DNA of 64,000 bases from Streptomyces antarcticus (GTDB lineage: Bacteria; Actinomycetota; Actinomycetes; Streptomycetales; Streptomycetaceae). The first letter of the stretch is position 1. The number at the start of each line of letters is the position of its first letter. This document shows, piece after piece, positions 1 to 8,386 of the stretch. Location: assembly GCF_026627255.1 (NCBI RefSeq), contig NZ_JAPNLM010000001.1, forward strand, positions 186,001-250,000. Direction: 5' to 3'. The notes beneath the pieces were generated by a model. It searched no databases and was not told the DNA's origin. It saw only the letters and a list, made by a program, of their open reading frames with translations. The position numbers and the translations under genes are program-made.

Positions 1-17
1 CGTCCGGACAGCACCGC

Positions 18-49
18 GGGCCGGCCTCCCCCTCGGGGGAAGCCGGCCC
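18..49 (-). terminator. Terminator downstream of hupS
   Basis: A GC-rich inverted repeat (GGGCCGGC ... GCCGGCCC) with an inner CTCCCC/GGGGGA pairing lies about 20 nt past the hupS stop codon. There is no clear T-tract, as is usual for Streptomyces hairpin terminators. Confidence 0.6.
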
Positions 50-69
50 GGCGTGTGTGACTCGTGCCC

Positions 70-762
70 CTACTTCTTGCGGGCGGTGGTCTTCTTCGCG
101 GTGGCCTTGCGCGTCGCCGTCTTCTTGGCGGGCGCCTTCGTCGCTGCGGTGGCCTTTTTGGCGGCCGGAGCGGTGTTCTTCGCGGTGGCGGTGGTCTTCT
201 TCGCCGCCGGGGTGGCCTTCTTGGCGGTGGCCGAGGCCTTCTTCGCCGTGGCCGTCGCCTTCTTCGCGGTGGCCGTGCTCTTCACCGCCGTCTTCTTGGC
301 GGTCGCGGAGGCGGCCCTCTTGGTGGTGGTGGCCGTGGTCTTCTTCGCGACCGCGGTCTTCGCCGTCGCCTTCTTGGCGGTGGTGGCCTTCTTCGCGGCG
401 GCCTTCTTGACCGTCGCGGAGGCGGCACCGGTCAGGCTGCCCTTCGGCGCCTTCTTCACGGACACCTCGCCGCCCTTGGGCAGCTTCTTGGTACCGCTGA
501 CCAGGTCCTTGAAGCCCTGGCCCGCACGGAAGCGGGGCACTGAGGTCTTCTTGACCCGGACGCGCTCTCCGGTCTGCGGGTTGCGGGCGTAACGGGCCGG
601 GCGGTCGACCTTCTCGAACGAGCCGAAGCCCGTGACCGAGACCCGGTCGCCTCCGACGGTAGCCCGGACGATCGCGTCCAGTACCGCGTCGACAGCGTCC
701 GCGGCCTGCTGACGGCCGCCCAGCTTGTCGGCAATCGCTTCTACGAGCTGCGCCTTGTTCAA
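70..762 (-). CDS. hupS: HU-family nucleoid protein with lysine-rich tail (HupS type)
   Basis: Histone-like DNA-binding protein of 230 residues that compacts the nucleoid, in Streptomyces mainly in spores. Residues 1 to about 95 form a standard HU domain (MNKAQLVEAIADKLGG at the start, then VTGFGSFEK and RNPQTGERVRVKK in the DNA-binding arm). From about residue 100 to the end the protein is a low-complexity Lys/Ala/Thr tail (KKATAKK-like repeats), resembling eukaryotic H1 tails. The open frame runs 14 codons further upstream, but the HU fold starts at a TTG codon at 762 preceded by GAAGGGGAAG, so I place the start there. Single gene with its own promoter in the 763-907 gap. Confidence 0.93.
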   Translation of the reverse strand: MNKAQLVEAIADKLGGRQQAADAVDAVLDAIVRATVGGDRVSVTGFGSFEKVDRPARYARNPQTGERVRVKKTSVPRFRAGQGFKDLVSGTKKLPKGGEVSVKKAPKGSLTGAASATVKKAAAKKATTAKKATAKTAVAKKTTATTTKRAASATAKKTAVKSTATAKKATATAKKASATAKKATPAAKKTTATAKNTAPAAKKATAATKAPAKKTATRKATAKKTTARKK

Positions 763-907
763 CGTCTTCCCCTTCGGAGACTTCGCCAGAACGAATGTGT
801 TCAAGCTTATTTCGCACGTTAGGCGGATATATACCGCAAATCAAACACGAAACGGGCTAATCACCCTAGTGCCGCAACGCTGTAGGCCGTTACGGAGTTC
901 CTTCGCA

Positions 908-1135
908 TCAGTCGCCTTCAGGGAATCGACCCTCGTCGAGGTCCTTCATCAACCTGTCCAGGCGCCTTGCCGCATCGGCGAGATCGTGCTTCGCCGAAGC
1001 CGTGGCGACCAACAGCTTCCGGGACAGCGCCATCCTTACGCCCTCCGGGACTTGCAGTGAGCGCACCCTTGTGTGTGCTTCTTTCAGTCGGGCCGCGACC
1101 AGTTCGTAGAGCTCAAGTTGACTGTCGCGTTCCAT
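908..1135 (-). CDS. Small conserved hypothetical protein (75 aa)
   Basis: Encodes a 75-residue, charged and probably helical protein starting MERDSQLELYELVAARLKEA. I do not recognise a characterised domain. The frame is open for 36 more codons upstream, but that extension has the composition of non-coding shadow sequence, so the ATG at 1135 is preferred. It sits between leuD and hupS on the same strand, separated from leuD by a strong hairpin, so it is probably transcribed on its own. From memory, Streptomyces genomes keep a small gene at this place. No signal peptide or membrane segment is visible. Confidence 0.7.
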   Translation of the reverse strand: MERDSQLELYELVAARLKEAHTRVRSLQVPEGVRMALSRKLLVATASAKHDLADAARRLDRLMKDLDEGRFPEGD

Positions 1136-1190
1136 GCACAGATTGTGCCATCTGGGGCGAGTTGTCGCCTCACGGGGCCTCAACACACAG

Positions 1191-1222
1191 CTGTGCCCCC
1201 CACCGGACGGTGGGGGGCACAG
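1191..1222 (-). terminator. Terminator downstream of leuCD
   Basis: A perfect 14-bp stem (CTGTGCCCCCCACC / GGTGGGGGGCACAG) with a GGAC tetraloop, 51 nt past the leuD stop codon. It separates leuCD from the small gene at 908-1135. Confidence 0.7.
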
Positions 1223-1272
1223 TGTTGTCGATGTGGTCGCCAAATGGCGAATAAGCGCTGATCAGGCTGGAA

Positions 1273-1866
1273 TCAGAGCCGAATCGTGCGGGGCTTGAAG
1301 GCCGGTCGGGTGCTTTCGTACGCGGAGATGTCCCCTTCGTTCTGAAGGGTGAGCGAGATGTCGTCCAGCCCCTCCAGCAGCCTCCAGCGGGCGTTGTCGT
1401 CGAGCTCGAACTCCGCGACGACCCCCTCCGCCCGCACCTGGCGGTCGACCAGGTCGACGGTGATCTCGGCGTTCGGGTCGGCCTCGGTCAGCTTCCACAG
1501 CCTCTCGACCGTCTCCTGCGGGAGCACGACGGTCAGCAGACCGTTCTTCAGCGAGTTGCCGCGGAAGATGTCGGCGAAGCGGGAGGAGATGACCGTCTTG
1601 AAGCCGAAGTTCTGCAGGGCCCATACGGCGTGCTCGCGCGAGGAGCCGGTGCCGAAGTCGGGGCCGGCGACCAGCACCGTGGCGCCCGCGCGCTCGGGGC
1701 GGTTGGTGATGAACTCCGGGTCCTTGCGCCAGGCCTCGAAGAGGCCGTCCTCGAACCCGTCGCGGGTGATCTTCTTCAGCCAGTGGGCCGGGATGATCTG
1801 GTCGGTGTCGACATTGCTGCGGCGCAGCGGGACGGCCCGGCCGGTGTGGGTGGTGAAGGCTTCCAT
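1273..1866 (-). CDS. leuD: 3-isopropylmalate dehydratase small subunit
   Basis: Small (swivelling-domain) subunit of isopropylmalate isomerase; with LeuC it converts 2-isopropylmalate to 3-isopropylmalate in leucine synthesis. The 197-residue length is normal for bacterial LeuD. The start [20 protein letters not shown] and the motifs [14 protein letters not shown] and [15 protein letters not shown] are characteristic of the family. The open frame extends far upstream only as a shadow inside leuC. The gene starts 5 nt after the leuC stop codon, so the two are translated from one mRNA. Expected control is by NdgR at the promoter ahead of leuC. Confidence 0.97.
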   Translation of the reverse strand: MEAFTTHTGRAVPLRRSNVDTDQIIPAHWLKKITRDGFEDGLFEAWRKDPEFITNRPERAGATVLVAGPDFGTGSSREHAVWALQNFGFKTVISSRFADIFRGNSLKNGLLTVVLPQETVERLWKLTEADPNAEITVDLVDRQVRAEGVVAEFELDDNARWRLLEGLDDISLTLQNEGDISAYESTRPAFKPRTIRL

Positions 1867-1871
1867 GGTGT

Positions 1872-3299
1872 TCAGACTCCGGCGGTCGCGTGGGCGTCGG
1901 ACAGGTCGGCGGGCGAGGCCAGATGGCCCAGTACCGCGGTGGCGGCGGCCACCTGCGGGGAGACCAGGTGGGTCCGCCCGCCCTTGCCCTGCCGGCCCTC
2001 GAAGTTGCGGTTGGAGGTGGACGCGGAGCGCTCGCCGGGCGCCAGTTGGTCGGGGTTCATGCCCAGGCACATCGAACAGCCCGCGTGCCGCCATTCGGCC
2101 CCGGCCTCCTTGAAGACCTTGTCCAGGCCCTCCTCCACGGCCTGCAGCGCGACCCGGACCGAGCCGGGTACGACCAGCATCCGTACGCCGTCGGCGACTT
2201 TGCGGCCCTCGATGATCCCGGCCACCGCGCGCAGGTCCTCGATGCGGCCGTTGGTGCAGGAACCTACGAAGACGGTGTCGACCCTGATGTCCCGCAGCGG
2301 CTGCCCGGCGGTCAACCCCATGTACTCCAGGGCCTTTTCGGCGGCGTTGCGGTCCGAAGCGTCCTCGTACGAAGCCGGGTCGGGGACGTGGGCGGACAGC
2401 GGCGCGCCCTGGCCCGGGTTGGTACCCCAGGTGACGAACGGGGACAGGGTGGTGCCGTCGATGACGACCTCGGCGTCGAAGGCCGCGTCGTCGTCGGTGC
2501 GCAGCGTCTTCCAGTACGCGACCGCCTCGTCCCACTCCTCGCCCGCGGCCGGCGCGTGGTCACGGCCCCGCAGGTATTCGAAGGTGGTCTCGTCGGGGGC
2601 GATCATGCCCGCGCGGGCACCGGCCTCGATCGACATGTTGCAGATGGTCATGCGGGCTTCCATCGACAGCTGCTCGACGGCCTCGCCGCGGTACTCCAGG
2701 ATGTAGCCCTGGCCTCCGCCGGTACCGATCCGGGCGATGATGGCCAGGATCAGGTCCTTCGCGGTGACGCCCTCGGCCAGCGCGCCGGTGACGGTGATGG
2801 CCATCGTCTTGGGGCGGGCCAGCGGGAGCGTCTGGGTGGCCAGCACGTGCTCGACCTGACTGGTGCCGATGCCGAAGGCCAGCGCGCCGAAGGCGCCGTG
2901 CGTGGAGGTGTGGGAGTCGCCGCAGACCACGGTGGTGCCGGGCTGGGTCAGGCCGAGCTGCGGTCCCACCACGTGGACGACGCCCTGCTCGACGTCGCCC
3001 AGCGAGTGCAGGCGTACCCCAAACTCGGCGCAGTTCTTGCGCAGCGTCTCCAGCTGGGCCCGGGAGACCGGGTCCGCGATCGGCTTGTCGATGTCGATGG
3101 TGGGGGTGTTGTGGTCCTCGGTCGCGATGGTGAGGTCGAGGCGCCGGACGGGCCGGCCGGCCTGGCGCAGCCCTTCGAAGGCCTGCGGGCTGGTCACCTC
3201 GTGCAGCAGGTGCAGATCGATGAAGAGGAGGTCGGGCTCGCCCTCGGCGCGCCGGACGACATGGTCGTCCCAGACCTTCTCCGCGAGTGTCCTACCCAT
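1872..3299 (-). CDS. leuC: 3-isopropylmalate dehydratase large subunit
   Basis: Large, [4Fe-4S]-binding subunit of isopropylmalate isomerase in the aconitase superfamily; 475 residues, normal length. The cluster ligands appear as the Cys in [14 protein letters not shown] and the two in GCSMCLGMN. The start [13 protein letters not shown] at 3299 has a strong upstream GGAGGG site; a 13-codon upstream extension in the same frame is not needed. First gene of the leuCD operon, divergent from ndgR across a 184-bp intergenic region that holds an inverted repeat. Confidence 0.97.
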   Translation of the reverse strand: MGRTLAEKVWDDHVVRRAEGEPDLLFIDLHLLHEVTSPQAFEGLRQAGRPVRRLDLTIATEDHNTPTIDIDKPIADPVSRAQLETLRKNCAEFGVRLHSLGDVEQGVVHVVGPQLGLTQPGTTVVCGDSHTSTHGAFGALAFGIGTSQVEHVLATQTLPLARPKTMAITVTGALAEGVTAKDLILAIIARIGTGGGQGYILEYRGEAVEQLSMEARMTICNMSIEAGARAGMIAPDETTFEYLRGRDHAPAAGEEWDEAVAYWKTLRTDDDAAFDAEVVIDGTTLSPFVTWGTNPGQGAPLSAHVPDPASYEDASDRNAAEKALEYMGLTAGQPLRDIRVDTVFVGSCTNGRIEDLRAVAGIIEGRKVADGVRMLVVPGSVRVALQAVEEGLDKVFKEAGAEWRHAGCSMCLGMNPDQLAPGERSASTSNRNFEGRQGKGGRTHLVSPQVAAATAVLGHLASPADLSDAHATAGV

Positions 3300-3450
3300 C
3301 GCTTTCCCTCCGGCCGGCAGGTTGTGCCGGCGCTTCATAGAGATCTGTTGCGCCTGATCGCCCGTACCCCACGCACCGGACGACGGCTCGGACCCAGTGG
3401 TTCGTGGACCCGCACATACAGACTCGCTGGTTCTTGGAAAAATTGAACTT

Positions 3451-3471
3451 GCGTTTCACAGTGTGAGACGC
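3451..3471. promoter_or_regulatory. Inverted repeat in the leuC-ndgR intergenic region, candidate NdgR operator
   Basis: A 21-bp near-perfect palindrome with half-sites GCGTTTCACA and TGTGAGACGC around a central G; only one symmetric pair (positions 5 and 17) mismatches. It ends 12 bp before the ndgR ATG. IclR-family regulators bind palindromes of this size and often repress their own genes, so this is a good candidate for NdgR autoregulation and perhaps leuC control. The assignment is inferred. Confidence 0.55.
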
Positions 3472-3483
3472 GAATATCGTTTC

Positions 3484-4200
3484 ATGGACAACTCTAGCGG
3501 CGTCGGCGTTCTCGACAAGGCAGCTCTGGTATTGAGCGCACTGGAGTCCGGTCCGGCCACCCTCGCCGGGCTGGTCGCGGCGACAGGGCTCGCACGACCC
3601 ACGGCGCATCGCCTTGCCGTGGCTTTGGAACACCACCGGATGGTGGCGAGGGACATGCAGGGACGTTTCATCCTCGGTCCGCGGCTGGCGGAACTCGCCG
3701 CCGCGGCCGGCGAGGACCGCCTGCTGGCCACGGCGGGACCGGTACTCACCCACCTCCGGGACGTGACGGGGGAGAGCGCGCAGCTCTACCGCCGTCAGGG
3801 AGACATGCGCATCTGCGTGGCGGCCGCCGAGCGGCTGTCGGGCCTGCGGGACACCGTCCCGGTGGGCTCCACCCTCCCGATGAAGGCGGGCTCGGCCGCG
3901 CAGATCCTGATGGCATGGGAGGAGCCCGAGCGGCTCCACCGCGGCCTCCAGGGCGCGCGCTTCACGGCGACGGCGCTCTCGGGCGTACGCCGCCGGGGCT
4001 GGGCCCAGTCGATCGGCGAGCGGGAGCCCGGCGTGGCCTCCGTGTCGGCGCCGGTGCGCGGCCCCTCGAACCGGGTGGTGGCCTCGGTGTCGGTCTCCGG
4101 CCCGATCGAGCGGCTGACCCGCCACCCGGGCCGGATGCACGCCCAGGCCGTCATCGACGCGGCCGCACGCCTCACGGAGGCCCTGCGGCGCACCGGCTGA
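3484..4200 (+). CDS. ndgR: IclR-family regulator of leucine biosynthesis (NdgR type)
   Basis: Transcription factor of 238 residues with an N-terminal winged helix-turn-helix (about residues 8-60; ATLAGLVAATGLARPTAHRL reads as the recognition region) and a C-terminal IclR effector domain containing VPVGSTLPMKAGSAAQILMA. In Streptomyces the orthologue next to leuCD is NdgR, which controls leucine and other amino acid genes and affects antibiotic production. The start is the ATG at 3484; 29 upstream codons are open but lie over the inverted repeat and promoter. Divergent from leuC; followed by a terminator shared with the tRNA cluster. Confidence 0.92.
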   Translation: MDNSSGVGVLDKAALVLSALESGPATLAGLVAATGLARPTAHRLAVALEHHRMVARDMQGRFILGPRLAELAAAAGEDRLLATAGPVLTHLRDVTGESAQLYRRQGDMRICVAAAERLSGLRDTVPVGSTLPMKAGSAAQILMAWEEPERLHRGLQGARFTATALSGVRRRGWAQSIGEREPGVASVSAPVRGPSNRVVASVSVSGPIERLTRHPGRMHAQAVIDAAARLTEALRRTG

Positions 4201-4323
4201 CCCTCCCGGTACCCACCTCCCCCGCCACTCCCCCGGGCCCGGGGGCGCGTCGACGCCGCACACGTCCGAACACGCGCCTCCGGGCCCGCACTTGCGACTG
4301 CGGGGGACCTGCCCGGAAACGGC

Positions 4324-4360
4324 GAAGAGGCCCTCCGCGATGATCGCGGAGGGCCTCTTC
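4324..4360. terminator. Bidirectional terminator between ndgR and the tRNA cluster
   Basis: A perfect 17-bp stem (GAAGAGGCCCTCCGCGA and its complement) with a TGA loop. Because ndgR and the tRNA genes converge here, the hairpin can serve both. Confidence 0.8.
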
Positions 4361-4366
4361 GATGCG

Positions 4367-4439
4367 TACCCCCGACCGGATTCGAACCGGCGCTACCGCC
4401 TTGAGAGGGCGGCGTGCTAGGCCGCTACACAACGGGGGC
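4367..4439 (-). tRNA. tRNA-Glu (CTC)
   Basis: 73-nt tRNA read on the minus strand. The anticodon loop CTCTCAA gives anticodon CTC. The T arm (CCGG-TTCGAAT-CCGG) and the acceptor GCCCCCG / CGGGGGT are intact, with a G1-U72 wobble. CCA is not encoded. Last gene of a five-tRNA cluster; identical to the two other tRNA-Glu copies. Confidence 0.95.
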
Positions 4440-4463
4440 CAGCTGGTATCACTCTGTACTGCG

Positions 4464-4535
4464 CTGGGCTACCAGGACTCGAACCTAGAATAAGGGAACC
4501 AGAAACCCTCGTGTTGCCAATTACACTATAGCCCA
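4464..4535 (-). tRNA. tRNA-Gln (CTG)
   Basis: 72-nt tRNA on the minus strand. The anticodon loop TTCTGGT gives anticodon CTG. Acceptor stem TGGGCTA / TAGCCCA with discriminator G. It differs from the second tRNA-Gln by a compensated base-pair change in the acceptor stem (C-G here, G-C there). Confidence 0.95.
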
Positions 4536-4556
4536 AAATGGTCTAGACCAGACCAG

Positions 4557-4629
4557 TACCCCCGACCGGATTCGAACCGGCGCTACCGCCTTGAGAGGGC
4601 GGCGTGCTAGGCCGCTACACAACGGGGGC
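4557..4629 (-). tRNA. tRNA-Glu (CTC)
   Basis: Second 73-nt tRNA-Glu(CTC) copy, identical in sequence to those at 4367-4439 and 4691-4763. Confidence 0.95.
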
Positions 4630-4690
4630 CCTAGCGATCCTGCATCAAGACGTCCGGGTGCGACCCTGGAGATCTCGCGGGAAGGATCTG

Positions 4691-4763
4691 TACCCCCGAC
4701 CGGATTCGAACCGGCGCTACCGCCTTGAGAGGGCGGCGTGCTAGGCCGCTACACAACGGGGGC
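4691..4763 (-). tRNA. tRNA-Glu (CTC)
   Basis: Third 73-nt tRNA-Glu(CTC) copy, identical to the other two; second gene in transcription order, directly after tRNA-Gln at 4792. Confidence 0.95.
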
Positions 4764-4791
4764 AAAGCACTGCGTTACTTCTTGCACTGCG

Positions 4792-4863
4792 CTGGGGTAC
4801 CAGGACTCGAACCTAGAATAAGGGAACCAGAAACCCTCGTGTTGCCAATTACACTATACCCCA
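4792..4863 (-). tRNA. tRNA-Gln (CTG)
   Basis: 72-nt tRNA-Gln with anticodon CTG and acceptor stem TGGGGTA / TACCCCA. First gene of the cluster in transcription order (Gln, Glu, Glu, Gln, Glu). Confidence 0.95.
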
Positions 4864-4949
4864 CCATAAGTCAACCCCTTATCGGGGCTTTCTTTCGGGT
4901 GGCGCCTCCGTCCGGCCTTTCGGCCCGCTTCGGCGGCGCAGAAAGAACA

Positions 4950-5678
4950 TTACCGGATGCCTGACCGTGCTCCAAAACGGGTATCCCCTGCCAGCAGCTC
5001 CGGGAGCCGGTCAAGCCCCTCGATGCGGTGGATGCCCCCGGGCCCCGGCCCGCGGGCGCCGTCGCGATCCAGCCAGACCGCCAGCAGGCCGGCGTCACGG
5101 GCCCCCCGGGCGTCGATCTCGGGCTGGTCGCCCACGTACGCCACCTCGCCCGGCGGCAGCCCGAGCGCCTCGCACGCGGCGAGGAAGGCGGCGGCCTCGG
5201 GCTTGCTCACCCCGAGCTCAGCGGCGCAGACCAGGATCTCGAAGCGGTCGCGCAGCCCGAGGTGGCGCAGCTTGGGGTCCTGGTTGGCGACGGAGGAGTT
5301 GGTGAGCACCCCGTGCCGGTAGCCGCCGGCGAGGGAGTCCAGTACGGGCACCACGTCGGGGAAGACGACCCAGGCGGCCTTGTAGTGCGCGACGTACCGG
5401 TCGAACCAGGAGTCCGTCTCGGCGGCGGTCATGGCGGGGGTGCCGAGGAAGTCGCGGACCCGGTCGCGGCGCTGCTCCTGGAAGCCGACCTGCCCGGCGG
5501 CGAAGCGCGCCCAGTTCCGCTCGGTGATCTCGCGCCACAGTGCCAGCGCCCGCGCGGGGGACCCGTACCGCCCCTCGAGGCCCTCGTCGGCGAGCTGTCG
5601 CGCCAGCCCGGCCCGGTCGGCCCCGGTGTAGTCGAACAGCGTGTCGTCTATGTCCCACAGCACGGCCCTGATCACCAT
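4950..5678 (-). CDS. HAD-superfamily hydrolase
   Basis: Predicted cytosolic phosphatase of 242 residues. Motif I is DIDDT at residues 9-13 (nucleophile Asp9 and Asp11), motif II is the Thr of VLTNSS, and motif IV is VGDQPEIDARGARDAG, so all catalytic elements are present. The cap is a helical C1 type, as in subfamily I. The substrate cannot be told from sequence. The start ATG at 5678 (MVIRAVLWD) matches the family N-terminus but has no obvious ribosome site; 11 open upstream codons look non-coding. It lies downstream of gltX past a hairpin and just upstream of the tRNA cluster. Confidence 0.88.
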   Translation of the reverse strand: MVIRAVLWDIDDTLFDYTGADRAGLARQLADEGLEGRYGSPARALALWREITERNWARFAAGQVGFQEQRRDRVRDFLGTPAMTAAETDSWFDRYVAHYKAAWVVFPDVVPVLDSLAGGYRHGVLTNSSVANQDPKLRHLGLRDRFEILVCAAELGVSKPEAAAFLAACEALGLPPGEVAYVGDQPEIDARGARDAGLLAVWLDRDGARGPGPGGIHRIEGLDRLPELLAGDTRFGARSGIR

Positions 5679-5727
5679 GGGCCAAGTATGCGAGGAGGCC
5701 GCCGGCCGCACCCCGGATACGGCCGAA

Positions 5728-5771
5728 GAGGCCCGGGCCCCGGAAGCGTGCTTCCGGGGGGCCCGGGCCTC
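5728..5771 (-). terminator. Terminator downstream of gltX
   Basis: A long GC-rich hairpin: left arm 5728-5746 beginning GAGGCCCGGGCC, right arm 5751-5771 ending GGGCCCGGGCCTC, with a CGTG loop, 19 nt past the gltX stop codon. Confidence 0.75.
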
Positions 5772-5789
5772 GTGTGCGCGGCGCGGCGG

Positions 5790-7304
5790 TCAGCCGGCGA
5801 GCTTCGCCAGGGCGGCGTCGACGCGGGAGAGCGAGCGCTTCCTGCCCAGGATCTGCAGGGACTCGAAGAGCGGCAGGCCGACCGTGCGGCCGGTGACGGC
5901 CACGCGGACCGGCGCCTGCGCCTTGCCGAGCTTGAGGCCGTGGGCCTCTCCGGCGGTCAGGACGGCCTGCTTGAGCGACTCCGGGTCGTTCCAGTCGGCG
6001 GCGGCGAGGTTCTCGCGGGCGGTCGTCAGCAGGGCCGCCGGCTCGCCCTTCATCGCCTTGTCCCACGAAGCCTGGTCCTCGACCGGCTGCTTCAGGAACA
6101 GGAAGTCGACGTTGGCGGTGATGTCCGACAGGACGGTCACCCGGGTCTGGGCGTACGGCGCGATGGCCGCCCAGGCCTCGGGGTCGAAGTCCTCGGGGGC
6201 CCAGTTGGCGTGCGGGGCGCGCAGCCACGGGCCGCAGGCGTCCGCGAAGGCCTTCGGGTCCAGCAGGCGGATGTGGTCGGCGTTGATGGCCTCGGCCTTC
6301 TTCAGGTCGAAGCGGGCCGGGTTGGCGTTCACGTCCGGGATGTCGAACTTCGCGACCATCTCCTCGATCGAGAAGATGTCCTGGTCCTTGGAGAAGGACC
6401 AGCCGAGGAGCGAGAGGTAGTTCAGCAGGCCCTCGGGGAGGAAGCCGCGCTCGCGGTACAGGTTGAGCGAGGACTCCGGGTCGCGCTTGGAGAGCTTCTT
6501 GTTGCCCTCGCCCATGACGTACGGGAGGTGCCCGAAGTCCGGGACGCCCTTGGCGATGCCCAGCTCGGTCAGTGCCTTGTACAGGGCGATCTGGCGCGGG
6601 GTGGAGGACAGCAGGTCCTCGCCGCGCAGGACGTGGGTGATCTCCATCAGCGCGTCGTCGACCGGGTTGACCAGCGTGTAGAGCGGGGCGCCGTTGGCCC
6701 GGACGATGCCGAAGTCCGGCACGTTCTCCGGGGTGAAGGAGAGCTCGCCGCGGACCAGGTCGGTGAAGGTGATCGTCTCGTCGGGCATCCGGAAGCGGAC
6801 GATCGAGGTGCGGCCCTCGGTCTCGTACGCGGCCTTCTGCCCGTCGGTCAGGTCGCGGCAGTGGCCGTCGTAGCCGGAGGGGCGGCCGGCCGCGCGGGCG
6901 GCGTCGCGGCGCTGGTCCAGCTCCTCGGTGGTGCAGTAGCAGGGGTAGGCGTAGCCGCCGTCCCGGAGCTTCTTCGCCACGTCCGCGTAGATGTCCATGC
7001 GCTGGGACTGGCGGTACGGGGCGTGCGGGCCGCCCACCTCGGGGCCCTCGTCCCAGGTGAAGCCGAGCCAGCGCAGCGAGTCCAGCAGCTGCTCGTACGA
7101 CTCCTCGGAGTCGCGCGCCGCGTCGGTGTCCTCGATGCGGAAGACGAACGTGCCGCCGTGGTGGCGGGCGAACGCCCAGTTGAAGAGGGCGGTGCGGACC
7201 AGGCCCACGTGGGGGTTGCCGGTCGGGGAGGGACAGAAACGTACGCGCGGGGTTACCCCTTGTCCGAGCGAAGTCGAGAGCTTGGGGGAGTTCGCGTTAG
7301 CCAC
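5790..7304 (-). CDS. gltX: Glutamyl-tRNA synthetase
   Basis: Class I aminoacyl-tRNA synthetase of 504 residues. The HIGH-type motif is HVGL at residues 32-35 within [19 protein letters not shown], and the KMSKS-type motif is KLSKR in [15 protein letters not shown]. Actinobacteria lack glutaminyl-tRNA synthetase, so this enzyme is expected to be non-discriminating: it charges both tRNA-Glu and tRNA-Gln with glutamate, and GatCAB later amidates Glu-tRNA-Gln. Its location 0.9 kb from three tRNA-Glu and two tRNA-Gln genes fits that role. It overlaps the upstream fumarylacetoacetate-hydrolase gene by 8 nt and is therefore probably co-transcribed with it. Confidence 0.97.
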   Translation of the reverse strand: MANANSPKLSTSLGQGVTPRVRFCPSPTGNPHVGLVRTALFNWAFARHHGGTFVFRIEDTDAARDSEESYEQLLDSLRWLGFTWDEGPEVGGPHAPYRQSQRMDIYADVAKKLRDGGYAYPCYCTTEELDQRRDAARAAGRPSGYDGHCRDLTDGQKAAYETEGRTSIVRFRMPDETITFTDLVRGELSFTPENVPDFGIVRANGAPLYTLVNPVDDALMEITHVLRGEDLLSSTPRQIALYKALTELGIAKGVPDFGHLPYVMGEGNKKLSKRDPESSLNLYRERGFLPEGLLNYLSLLGWSFSKDQDIFSIEEMVAKFDIPDVNANPARFDLKKAEAINADHIRLLDPKAFADACGPWLRAPHANWAPEDFDPEAWAAIAPYAQTRVTVLSDITANVDFLFLKQPVEDQASWDKAMKGEPAALLTTARENLAAADWNDPESLKQAVLTAGEAHGLKLGKAQAPVRVAVTGRTVGLPLFESLQILGRKRSLSRVDAALAKLAG

Positions 7305-8103
7305 GCTTGATCACCTTGTTGGTGAGAGTGCCGATGCCTTCGATGGTGACGGCGACCTCGTCGCCGACGTTCAGGGGGCCGACTCCGGCCGGGGTCCCCG
7401 TGAGGATGACGTCGCCCGGGAGCAGCGTCATGGCCTCGGAGATGTGGACGATCAGGTCCTCGATGGAGCGGACCATGTCACTGGTGCGGCCGAGCTGGCG
7501 CTGTTCGCCGTTGACGGTGCACTGGATGGTCAGATCGCTCGGGTCGAGGTCGGTCTCGATCCAGGGGCCGAGGGGGCAGGAGCTGTCGAAGCCCTTGGCG
7601 CGGGCCCACTGCTTCTCGCGCTGCTGGACGTCGCGCGCGGTGACGTCGTTGGCGCAGGTGTAGCCGAGGATCACGTCCTTGACCCGCTCCTTGGGGACCT
7701 CGCGGCACATGCGGCCGATGACCACGGCGAGCTCCGCCTCGTGGTGGAGGTCCTGCGAGAAGGAGGGGTACGTGATCGGGTCGCCGGAGCCGACCACCGA
7801 GGTGGAGGGCTTGAAGAAGGTGATCGGCGGTTCGAGGCGGCCCTGGCCGTCGACGACGGAGTGCCCGAGCTCCGCCGCGTGCTCCGCGTAGTTGCGGCCT
7901 ACGGCCACGACCTTGTTCGGGAGCACGGGCGGCAGCAGCCGGACCTTGCCGAGCGGGACCTTGACCCCGGAGAGCTCGAAGTCCGCGAACGGAATCCCCT
8001 TGATGATGTCGAGGACGAGCTCACCCTCGGCGCCGGGGGCAGTGCTGCCCTCGACCGCGCCGAACGCGACATTGCCGTCGATGGAGAACCTGGCGATGCG
8101 CAC
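7297..8103 (-). CDS. Fumarylacetoacetate hydrolase family protein
   Basis: 268-residue protein of the FAH/MhpD-like fold (C-terminal FAH domain from about residue 65). The metal-binding carboxylates are visible in [14 protein letters not shown] and [33 protein letters not shown] is the typical C-terminal motif. Members cleave or decarboxylate beta-diketo acids (acylpyruvates, oxaloacetate, 2-hydroxyhepta-2,4-diene-1,7-dioate type substrates). No other aromatic-degradation gene is nearby, so the substrate stays open; acylpyruvase or oxaloacetate decarboxylase is plausible. First gene of an apparent two-gene unit with gltX. Confidence 0.9.
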   Translation of the reverse strand: MRIARFSIDGNVAFGAVEGSTAPGAEGELVLDIIKGIPFADFELSGVKVPLGKVRLLPPVLPNKVVAVGRNYAEHAAELGHSVVDGQGRLEPPITFFKPSTSVVGSGDPITYPSFSQDLHHEAELAVVIGRMCREVPKERVKDVILGYTCANDVTARDVQQREKQWARAKGFDSSCPLGPWIETDLDPSDLTIQCTVNGEQRQLGRTSDMVRSIEDLIVHISEAMTLLPGDVILTGTPAGVGPLNVGDEVAVTIEGIGTLTNKVIKRG

Positions 8104-8200
8104 GTGTTGCGTCTGCCCCTCTGTATGTCCGCTGGCTGGAGTCTGCGGACTCCAGGCTAACGCGGCGGACGGGGGCGATTCGCGTCCGTTCGCGAGGTGC

Positions 8201-8386
8201 CTACTGCGCGGCGGCGACCGGCGCGTCCATCAGGATGGTGCGGCGCGGGTTCGCGGTCTGCGTCGGCAGCTCGACGGCGTGGTCCGGGACGGCCGGGGCC
8301 GCCTGCAGCTCCTCTGCGTCCTTCAGGTGCGCGAGGGTGGTGCGGCGGGGGTTGGCTATGTTGCGGAACATCGTCGTCGTCTTCAT
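8201..8386 (-). CDS. Small conserved protein with a duplicated ANPRRT motif (61 aa)
   Basis: Encodes 61 residues from MKTTTMFRNIANPRRTTLAH to DAPVAAAQ. The peptide contains two copies of ANPRRT, each followed by a hydrophobic residue (ANPRRTTL near residue 11 and ANPRRTIL near residue 45), joined by an acidic Ala/Pro linker. I do not recognise a characterised family. The start ATG at 8386 is chosen because 30 upstream codons look like promoter sequence; the ribosome site is weak. It is divergent from cvnA1, and the gene between them is missing for 578 bp. A regulatory or RiPP-like role is conceivable but unsupported. Confidence 0.6.
   Translation of the reverse strand: MKTTTMFRNIANPRRTTLAHLKDAEELQAAPAVPDHAVELPTQTANPRRTILMDAPVAAAQ

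Noticed and set aside
70..460. Low-complexity Lys/Ala region as a degenerate or frameshifted tail
   Set aside because: The tail stays in frame and is the normal feature of HupS-type proteins.
4367..4863. Regularly spaced direct repeats that resemble a repeat array
   Set aside because: They are tRNA-Glu and tRNA-Gln genes with complete cloverleafs; not CRISPR.
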